DNA from: JALYRV01 sp036675475
Lineage (GTDB): Bacteria; Acidobacteriota; Vicinamibacteria; Vicinamibacterales; SCN-69-37
Direction of reading: 5' to 3'
Assembly (NCBI GenBank): GCA_036675475.1
Contig: JAKFEY010000023.1
Location: 1-28,442, forward strand
Length of the DNA stretch: 28,442 bases
Positions within the stretch are counted from its first letter, which is position 1. Each line of letters begins with the position of its first letter. A program made the translations under genes and the position numbers. The notes under the pieces were generated by a model. The model had not been told where the DNA came from and did not search any database. It was given only the letters and a program-made list of their open reading frames with translations. Positions 22,342-28,442 of the stretch are shown piece by piece.

Positions 22342-23678
22342 GGCGTGTGGTTGGTACGTGGCTTTTCGTGGCTTTGGTGGTTGCGGTGGACGGTGACGGC
22401 GTGGGACAGGTGGTGACGTCACCGGTTCCGCACCAGGTCGTCCGCGTCAGCGACACCCTCGCGCTTAATCCTGTCGAGTCCTCGGTCGCCATCGATCCCG
22501 GCAATCGCGATCGCATGATCGCCGTGTCGTATCAAACCGGCTTTGCGAAGCCCCCGCGCACGACGGGCTACATCTATGTGTCGCACGATGGCGGCCGCAC
22601 CTGGCGCAACGAGCGCGCGGCCAACCCGCTCGGGCGCACGCAGGGTGACGATGTGGTGACGTTTGCGGGGCCCGGTGTGGCCCTGCACACCTACATCTCG
22701 TTCCTTGGCATCCGTACGCCGCGGCCCGCGCGCGCCGAAACCGGCATCTTCGTCACGCGATCCGACGATGCGGGGGTGACGTGGGGCAATCCGGTGGCGG
22801 CCGTCGATCACGCGAATACCGTGCTGCCGTTCGAAGACAAGCCGTGGATCGCGGCCTCGGGCAGCAACGTCTATCTCGCGTGGACGCGCTTCGACGAGTA
22901 CGGCGTCAAGGACCCGAACTGCCGCACGCACATCGTGGTGGCCAGATCCACCGACGGCGCGAAAACGTTTCAGATGCCGCGGCCGATTTCGGATGCGCCC
23001 GGCGACTGCGTCGACAGCGACAACACGGTGGAAGGCGCCGTGCCGGCCATTGGCCTCGACGGCCGCGTGCACGTGGTGTGGGCCGGCCCGAAAGGGCTCG
23101 TGCACGATTCCTCTGCCGACGGCGTGACGTGGGGCGACGATCGCGTCATCGACCCCATGCCGGGCGGCTGGGACATCCCCATTCCCGGCATCACGCGCCA
23201 CAACGGCATGCCGGTGACGGCGGTCGACGCGGGCAACGGCCCGCATCGCGGCACGATCTACGTGAACTGGATCGACGCGCGCAACGGCGATCCCGACGTG
23301 TTCGTGATGCGCTCAGCCGACAGCGGCAAGACGTGGAGCGCGCCGGTGCGCGTGAACGACGATGCGGTGGGCAACGGCGCCGTGCAGTTCTTCACCTGGA
23401 TGGCGGTCGATCCGTCGGACGGCTCCGTGAACGTGCTGTTCTACGACCGCCGCGGACGCACGGGCACGCGATCGGGCCTCACGCTGGCGCGCAGCACCGA
23501 CGGCGGCCGCACGTTCGCGAATCACGCCGTGAACATCCCCGACTTCGAAGTCACCGACAAGATCACGTTTGGCGACTACCTTGGCGTGGACGCCCGGGAT
23601 GGCCGCGTCGCCGGCGTCTTCCCGCACATCGTCGACGGCAAAGTCGTGCTGTCGGCCGCCGTCTTCGATTTCAAATGA
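22338..23678 (+). CDS. Secreted BNR/Asp-box beta-propeller protein (sialidase-like)
   Basis: 446 residues with a signal peptide (RRVVGTWLFVALVVAV). At least five Asp-box repeats (SxDxGxTW-type) are spread along it: SHDGGRTW, SDDAGVTW, STDGAKTF, SADSGKTW and STDGGRTF. This indicates a six-bladed propeller of the sialidase fold. I cannot confirm the arginine triad of true neuraminidases, so it may be a glycan-binding or otherwise non-sialidase propeller. The ATG overlaps the stop of the serine hydrolase. The IS630-like fragment begins 1 nt after the stop. Confidence 0.85.
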
Positions 23679-23679
23679 G

Positions 23680-23916
23680 ATGCTGCATCTCACCGAGACC
23701 GAACGCTCGGAGCTGCTGGCGCGTGCCCGGCACGGACGCGGCAGCGCCGACGTCGGCCGCCGCGCGCGCGTCGTGCTGTTGCTGGCCGGCGGCAGGACGT
23801 ACGCGGAGATTCAGGCATCAACCGGCGTGAGCCGTCGCACGATCGCGCTCTGGAAAAAGCGGTTCGAAGAAGGACGCGTGGAAGGGCTGTTTGATAGACG
23901 TGTTAACCGAGAGTAA
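23680..23916 (+). CDS. Helix-turn-helix fragment of IS630-type transposase
   Basis: A 78-residue protein that resembles only the N-terminal DNA-binding part of IS630-family transposases: VGRRARVVLLLAGGRTYAEIQASTGVSRRTIALWKKRFEEGRVEGLFDR. The DDE catalytic domain is absent; the frame ends in a TAA that is the first part of a strong hairpin. It starts 1 nt after the propeller gene's stop, without a ribosome site of its own, so translation would depend on coupling. It is either a decayed insertion sequence or a domesticated stand-alone DNA-binding protein. Confidence 0.65.
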   Translation: MLHLTETERSELLARARHGRGSADVGRRARVVLLLAGGRTYAEIQASTGVSRRTIALWKKRFEEGRVEGLFDRRVNRE

Positions 23917-23943
23917 AAACCCGGGTCTGTCCCGGGTTTTTAC
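23913..23943. terminator. Bidirectional terminator containing both convergent stop codons
   Basis: GTAAAAACCCGGG (23913-23925) and CCCGGGTTTTTAC (23931-23943) are perfect 13-bp arms with a TCTGT loop. A GC core flanked by A and T runs gives an intrinsic terminator in both directions. The stop of the plus-strand fragment (23914-23916) and the stop of the minus-strand esterase (23940-23942) both lie inside the stem. Confidence 0.88.
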
Positions 23944-25565
23944 CGGCGCTTTTCAATATACGCCGCGATCTTCTGGTGCAGCTCCGCGGCGCGCGGGCCC
24001 CAGCAGTGCGGCGCGCGGCGCTCGAACACGATCTCGCCCGTGAACGGCGGGTCCTGCGCCTTCGTCAGGAAGTCGTTCATCATCTCGAGCGCGTTGTTCA
24101 GGTAGTACGAATCCATGTCGCCCATATAGACGTGGATCTTGTCCGCCACCTTCGGCCCCAGCGTCGTCCACTGCGTGTCGATGATGTGGCGCAGGTCGTA
24201 TTTCTTCCACGCTTCGGCCACCGTCTTGTCGATGACGCCCGTGCGCTTGTCCCACAACCGCTTCGGATAGCCGTCGGCGCCGACCGGACTGAACGTCGCT
24301 TCCCAGATGTCCCACTGCCCGCCCGATCGCGACTTGTCGCCGACGACGAGCTCGTACCAGTTCTCGTCCTTCATCATCGACTGGATGCTGCCGTCGGGCC
24401 GCCGCTGATTGGGCCGTTCGATCTTCATCCAGCCGCGCTCGAGGAAATACGCATTCGCATCGTCATAAATGTTGACGATCTGATGCGCGCGGAAGTCCAC
24501 ACCGTCGGGGCACAGCGAGAAGGTGCCGCCGTAGAAGTCGGGATAGAAGATCTGATGCGCGAGCGCGATCCACCCGCCGGTGGACCCGCCGCTCAGGATG
24601 CGGCCCCACGGCTCGCGGACGGCGCGGAAACGCGATTCGATTTCGGGAATCAGCTCCTGGATGATGGCGTCGCCGTACGGGCCGTTGTTCTCGGAGTTCA
24701 CGGCATACGAGTCGTCGTAGTACGGCGACGGGTGCTGCAGCGTGATGTACAGCATCTGCGGCGTGCCGTCGGCCATCCAGTATTTGTCGAAGTCGCCGCC
24801 GCGGCCGAAGCCGCCGGGCGCGCCGGTCGAGAAGTGCCCCTGAAAGTAGACCGCTGGAAACCGCGCCTCGGACTGCTTGTCGTAATCGCGAGGCAGCAGC
24901 ACCGTGGCGCCGATGTAAATGGGATGGCCCCACCACTCCGAAAGGATCCTGCTCTGCATGCGGAAGCGCTTCACCTGCGCGGTGTCGGCCGGCGGCGCGA
25001 TGGGCGGAATGACTTTGTCGGCAACGAGCCGGATGGGCGCTGACGACTTCGGATCGAATGTGATTTTGACCGGCTCGCCATAGAGATTGCCCGGCGATCG
25101 CTTCCAGTCCTGCCCTTCCCACTGATCCATGTGCATCCACACGGTGTGCCCGTCCTTGCGGGCAAACTTCGTGTAGACGTTCACGAACGGCTGCACCCAG
25201 TACTCGCCGGCGGGAATGTCGCGCAGGCTCTGCACGGGATGCCCCAGCGCCGTGGCGTCGACCGAAGCGGAAGCGCCGGGCGCAAGCGCCTCAATCGGCA
25301 CGGAGAACAGCGGCGTGCCGGTGGGGCCGGTGAGATCGATCGGCGTTCGCGGTGCTCCGCCGCCGCGGCCCTGCGTGCGCTCGCTGTCGCGCGCGAACGC
25401 AACATACACGCGGCCCGTCACGGCATCGCCCCGCGCCGACGGCGCAAACGAAATCTCGAATCGCGGACCCGCGGGCGCCGCCTGAGCGGACAGCAGGGCG
25501 GCGGCCCCAAGCACGCCGCCCACCAAACCCACCGTCCACCGATACCACGTCACCAACGTACCCAC
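23940..25565 (-). CDS. Secreted esterase (enterochelin esterase / esterase D-like)
   Basis: From a GTG at 25565 the protein has 541 residues; a GTG at 25553 is equally possible. A signal peptide (WTVGLVGGVLGAAALLSAQ) is followed by a beta-rich N-terminal domain (~30-200) with a Gly/Arg-rich stretch (QGRGGGAPR). The alpha/beta-hydrolase core is of the putative esterase family (IYIGATVLLPRDYD, FPAVYFQGHF). The nucleophile elbow is SGGSTGGW with Ser328, and a late His in APHCWGPR could complete the triad. Relatives hydrolyse siderophore or feruloyl esters. The gene starts 13 bp after the M14 stop, so the two are cotranscribed. It ends in the hairpin 23913-23943. Confidence 0.85.
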   Translation of the reverse strand: MGTLVTWYRWTVGLVGGVLGAAALLSAQAAPAGPRFEISFAPSARGDAVTGRVYVAFARDSERTQGRGGGAPRTPIDLTGPTGTPLFSVPIEALAPGASASVDATALGHPVQSLRDIPAGEYWVQPFVNVYTKFARKDGHTVWMHMDQWEGQDWKRSPGNLYGEPVKITFDPKSSAPIRLVADKVIPPIAPPADTAQVKRFRMQSRILSEWWGHPIYIGATVLLPRDYDKQSEARFPAVYFQGHFSTGAPGGFGRGGDFDKYWMADGTPQMLYITLQHPSPYYDDSYAVNSENNGPYGDAIIQELIPEIESRFRAVREPWGRILSGGSTGGWIALAHQIFYPDFYGGTFSLCPDGVDFRAHQIVNIYDDANAYFLERGWMKIERPNQRRPDGSIQSMMKDENWYELVVGDKSRSGGQWDIWEATFSPVGADGYPKRLWDKRTGVIDKTVAEAWKKYDLRHIIDTQWTTLGPKVADKIHVYMGDMDSYYLNNALEMMNDFLTKAQDPPFTGEIVFERRAPHCWGPRAAELHQKIAAYIEKRR

Positions 25566-25578
25566 GTACCCACCAGTC

Positions 25579-28227
25579 CTAATGGCCGCCGCCGAGAAGC
25601 ACCGCGTTGATGAACAGCAGCTGCGTGGCTTCGGTGAAGGCGCGGTAGTTCGGATCTTCGGCAAACGCGATCACGTGTCCCTGCCCCATCGGCTGGTGCA
25701 TCAGGAACGCCTTCTCCGACATCAGCTTCCGCACCTCGGGCCACACGAGCCCGCCGGCGACGATGCGGTCTTCCTTCGCGTAGATGCCGACGTTGGTGCC
25801 CTGATTCAGCTTCAGCGGATGAAACACGCGCGAGCCTTCGACGATGGCGGCGATTTCGCTGTCGAGGCCGGCGGTGAGCCAGTGCTCCTTGTCGAGCGTG
25901 ACGCGCACGACGGCGCCGGCGGTGCCGTCCGACGTGGCGCGCTCGGGCTGAATCGCCTTCTCGTAGTCGAACTTGTCGACATCGACTTTCGGCGGTGCCT
26001 TCTTGTCGTTACCGGACGGGCCCGACGGCGGCGGCACGTTCGGCGAGCCGTCGGCGAGCAGCGTCCAGCTCGAAAGCAGACCGTTGGCTTCCTGCGTGGC
26101 CCAGCGCGACGACTCGGCCATGGTGATAAGTGTCCCGCCGCGCTGAATCCACTCGCGGATGCGGCGCACCTGGTCGGCGCTGTAGTTGTAGTTGCCCGAC
26201 GGCAGCACGAGCACGTCGTAGTCGCCGAGGTCGATGCGGCCGAGCGAGCTGTTGCGCACGGTGGTGATTGGCTGCTGCCAGCGGCGCTCGAGGATGTAGC
26301 GCGCCCAGCCGGCCGACAGGCTCGACGAGGGCGTGTCGTACGCCAGCAGCACCTTCGGCGCCTTCAGCAGCGCGACTTCGTTGCTGCCGAGCGACACCCC
26401 CGCTTCAACGAAGGCGGTGTCGATGGGCGTGGCGCTGACGCCGTGGCGCGCCACGATGGCGCCGAGCTTCGCGGCGAGATCCGCCGGGTTGTTCGACACG
26501 CGGAACAGCGCCGTGCCGATCGGATACTGCCGCCCCGCAATCGAGAACGGCCGATCCATCGTCTGCACGCGCAGCCCTGCCTGCAGCGCTTCGACGACGG
26601 CCTGCGCCGTGCCGAGGCCCCATGGGATCAGATAGCCGACCTTCGCGGCCGGCAGCGAGCCGCCGCCGGGCGGCGTCATGTCGCGCGTGAGGCGCGTGCT
26701 GCGCGGCTGCACGGGCCGCTCGACGCTGACCACCTCGAGGTCGTACAGCGCGGGCAGGCTCCAGGCGGTGACGTCGTAGATCTGCTCGCCGAGGCCGCGC
26801 TTGCGGCGGCGGTCCTGTTCCTTGATGAACTCGTCGCCCTGCGAAATGTCGGCGTCGAGCAGGTTGCGCGCGAGCCGGCCGGCCGGCTGATTCAGCGGCA
26901 CGATGATCGAGCCCGCGGGCAGCGTGCGGCCGGCGGCCGGAAACGCCTCGTCGGCGCGGAACACTTCGATGCCCTGCGCCGCGAGCCGCCGGCCCAGATG
27001 CGCCGCCCGGCTGGCGTCGTGTTCGGGCGCGACGATGACGTAGGCGCGCGTGCCGATTTCGCCGAGGCGCGCCGCGCTGCTGCGGTACTCGAGATAGTCG
27101 CGCACCATCTGCTCGCGGTTCTGCGCGGCGGTGAGCGCCGTCTGGATGGCGGCCGTGAAGTGATGCACGACGCCGTCGCGATACGTCAGGTCCGTCTCGT
27201 CGCTGCGGCGGAATACCAGCCCGCGCGAGGAAGCCTGCTCGTACGTCATGCCGACCGCGCCGTGGAAGATGGGCCACGACTCGCCGTAACCCGGATAGAA
27301 CGAGTCGAACGTTTCGCGGATGAAGTAGCGGAAGCCGCGCTCGTCGAACTTCGCCGCGTTGTTGCGGCCGAAGCGGTCGAACCACTTCTGCTGATCCTTG
27401 GTGATGTAGGGATTGATCGGATCGGCCGGCGGCGCGAAGTAATACGTGGAGTCGCCGCCCATCTCGTGCAGGTCGACCACGACATGCGGATAGAACTCGA
27501 GCATGAGACCGGCGCGCCCGCGCGTTTCGGGCTGCGACTGCGCGAACCAGTCGCGGTTCATGTCGAACAGGTAATGGTTCGAGCGGCCGCCGGGCCACGG
27601 CTCGTCGTGCTCGAGCGAGGCCGGGTTCGAGTCGGGAATCGACGCCTCGCCGGCCAGGTTGTGCTGCACGAAGCGCGCGCGGCCGTCGGGATTCTGCAGC
27701 GGGTCGATCACCACCAGCGCCTCGCGGCGTATCAGGTCGACGCCGGCGTCGCCCTGCGCGGACAGCAGATGGTACGCCTCGGCAAGCGCGGCGTCCGACG
27801 AGGAGATTTCGTTGCCGTGCACGGCGTGCATCAGCCACACGACCACCGGCATCTCGCGCACGAGGCGGTCGGCCGTGGCCTGATCGATGCCGCGCGGATC
27901 CGCCAGCTGCTGCAGGCCTTGCTTCACCGCGTCGAGATTCGCGATGCGCTCGGGCGAGCCGACAATCAGCACATGCAGCGGCCGCCCTTCCCACGTCTTC
28001 GCATATTCGATGAGTCTGGTCCGCTCAGGCGCGGCGGCATTGAGCGCCTTGATGTACGTCGCGATGCCCTCGGGCGGCGTAATGCGCTGGCCGAAATCCC
28101 AGCCCAGCACCGACTGCAGCGTGGGAATTTTCGGGTCGTAGCGGGTGCCCGGCGCAAGCTCCTGGGCAAACGCGAGAGCGGGCAGCACGAGAACAGCAAG
28201 ACAGAGTGCAAAGGCGCGTCTGAGCAT
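25579..28227 (-). CDS. Secreted M14-family zinc carboxypeptidase with C-terminal GATase-like domain
   Basis: 882 residues with a signal peptide (MLRRAFALCLAVLVLPALAFA). The M14 catalytic site is complete: HxxE at His137-Glu140 in HAVHGNE, NPDGR and DMNRDW for substrate binding, the third zinc ligand His254 in VVDLHEMGG and the probable catalytic Glu in GMTYEQASSRG. The remaining ~450 residues form a region resembling a class-I glutamine-amidotransferase-like fold (YDVLVLPSGNYN, RGGTLITMAESSRW), with a Pro/Lys linker near 740. It is similar to the truncated gene at 1-1728. The ATG at 28227 opens the signal peptide; a longer frame from 28275 is unlikely. A TAGAAT box lies 7 nt before the ATG without a Shine-Dalgarno. 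Confidence 0.92.
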   Translation of the reverse strand: MLRRAFALCLAVLVLPALAFAQELAPGTRYDPKIPTLQSVLGWDFGQRITPPEGIATYIKALNAAAPERTRLIEYAKTWEGRPLHVLIVGSPERIANLDAVKQGLQQLADPRGIDQATADRLVREMPVVVWLMHAVHGNEISSSDAALAEAYHLLSAQGDAGVDLIRREALVVIDPLQNPDGRARFVQHNLAGEASIPDSNPASLEHDEPWPGGRSNHYLFDMNRDWFAQSQPETRGRAGLMLEFYPHVVVDLHEMGGDSTYYFAPPADPINPYITKDQQKWFDRFGRNNAAKFDERGFRYFIRETFDSFYPGYGESWPIFHGAVGMTYEQASSRGLVFRRSDETDLTYRDGVVHHFTAAIQTALTAAQNREQMVRDYLEYRSSAARLGEIGTRAYVIVAPEHDASRAAHLGRRLAAQGIEVFRADEAFPAAGRTLPAGSIIVPLNQPAGRLARNLLDADISQGDEFIKEQDRRRKRGLGEQIYDVTAWSLPALYDLEVVSVERPVQPRSTRLTRDMTPPGGGSLPAAKVGYLIPWGLGTAQAVVEALQAGLRVQTMDRPFSIAGRQYPIGTALFRVSNNPADLAAKLGAIVARHGVSATPIDTAFVEAGVSLGSNEVALLKAPKVLLAYDTPSSSLSAGWARYILERRWQQPITTVRNSSLGRIDLGDYDVLVLPSGNYNYSADQVRRIREWIQRGGTLITMAESSRWATQEANGLLSSWTLLADGSPNVPPPSGPSGNDKKAPPKVDVDKFDYEKAIQPERATSDGTAGAVVRVTLDKEHWLTAGLDSEIAAIVEGSRVFHPLKLNQGTNVGIYAKEDRIVAGGLVWPEVRKLMSEKAFLMHQPMGQGHVIAFAEDPNYRAFTEATQLLFINAVLLGGGH

Positions 28228-28234
28228 GCCCGGA

Positions 28235-28240
28235 ATTCTA
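28235..28240 (-). promoter_or_regulatory. Candidate -10 box giving a leaderless M14 mRNA
   Basis: TAGAAT on the minus strand, then TCCGGGC (7 nt), then the ATG at 28227. No Shine-Dalgarno and no clear -35 are seen. Confidence 0.45.
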
Positions 28241-28378
28241 TCGGATCGGCTGAAATCGAGACTGCTGTGGAACATGCTGCGGCTCGGGATGGAGTGCGGG
28301 TGGGCCTTACCTCTTGTCCGGGCTATTCCTTCGCAGCATTCTCCGGAGCAATGCCAGTGTTGTTTCGTCCGTAACGAA

Positions 28379-28442
28379 TGGTGAATTCAATCGGTCGTTG
28401 CAACAACTCTCCAAGGAGAAGTTGCAATGGGTGCTTCGAAGC
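28379..28442 (+). mobile_element. Probable left end of an IS30-family insertion sequence (cut by window edge)
   Basis: From 28379 the sequence TGGTGAATTCAATCGGTC, then GCAACA, resembles the terminal inverted repeat of IS30 (ATTCAATTGGTC...GCAACA) as I recall it. A ribosome site AAGGAGAA (28413-28420) and an ATG (28427) follow within 50 bp, as in IS30 elements. Only five codons (M-G-A-S-K) of the presumed transposase are visible. Bases 28241-28378 hold no gene that I can support. Confidence 0.45.
28398..28427 (+). promoter_or_regulatory. Hairpin enclosing a ribosome-binding site
   Basis: TTGCAAC (28398-28404) pairs with GTTGCAA (28421-28427), and the inner TCTCC pairs with GGAGA, with a small internal loop. 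The fold would hide the AAGGAGAA ribosome site and the A of the start codon. Such sequestration is known in insertion sequences, where it limits transposase translation from read-through transcripts. Confidence 0.45.

Noticed and set aside
25582..28374. A 930-codon open frame on the plus strand opposite the M14 gene
   Set aside because: It mirrors the M14 codons (high GC at third positions), has Arg/Ala/His-biased composition with no recognisable domain, and the minus strand carries complete catalytic motifs.
28376..28442. Integron attC-like site at the right edge
   Set aside because: The GTTGCAAC repeats suggested it, but the attC core pattern and integrase context are missing, and the IS30-type end explains the sequence better.

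Overview
The window looks like a GC-rich chromosomal segment of an Acidobacteriota bacterium, most likely of the Vicinamibacteria type. This is an inference from three things: a PadR regulator translationally coupled to a duplicated FtsX-type 'orphan' permease, a dense set of secreted peptidases, amidohydrolases and esterases with signal peptides and Gly/Arg-rich tracts, and many short intergenic palindromes. I see no tRNA, rRNA, CRISPR array or phage module.

Layout. 1-1728 (+) is the C-terminal part of an M14-type peptidase. On the minus strand, 3956-1784 carries a ribbon-helix-helix antitoxin, a PIN toxin, an OsmC-like protein and a membrane acyltransferase. An FTR1 iron permease (-) diverges from a PadR-permease pair (+) at about 4.8 kb. 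8.06-9.79 kb (-) holds an M20 amidohydrolase, a cold-shock protein and a small zinc ribbon; an M19 dipeptidase and an SGNH hydrolase follow on the plus strand. 14.67-11.91 kb (-) is a small Cys/His-rich secreted protein followed by a ZnuD-like TonB receptor. 14.70-20.13 kb (+) is a tight operon: M28 peptidase, M28 peptidase, metal-dependent amidohydrolase, PAP2 phosphatase. A deoxyhypusine-synthase-like gene (-) diverges from a beta-lactamase-fold hydrolase, a BNR-repeat protein and an IS630-type helix-turn-helix fragment (+). The right part (-) is a full M14 carboxypeptidase followed by an esterase. The right edge looks like the left end of an IS30-family element.

How the genes fit together. 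Most products carry export signals and act on peptides or esters in the periplasm or outside the cell, which suits a heterotrophic scavenger of protein and polymer. Metal supply (FTR1 for iron, the ZnuD-like receptor for zinc) fits a cell that makes many zinc peptidases.

The most unusual signals are non-coding. Several palindromes of different sequence families lie between genes, at gene ends and inside coding sequences. Two of them sit in frame inside the same permease gene. In addition, at least six transcription-unit heads have a TAnnnT box exactly 6-7 nt before the start codon and no Shine-Dalgarno, which points to leaderless mRNAs. One such pair is divergent and shares an overlapping -10 element in a 21-bp gap.
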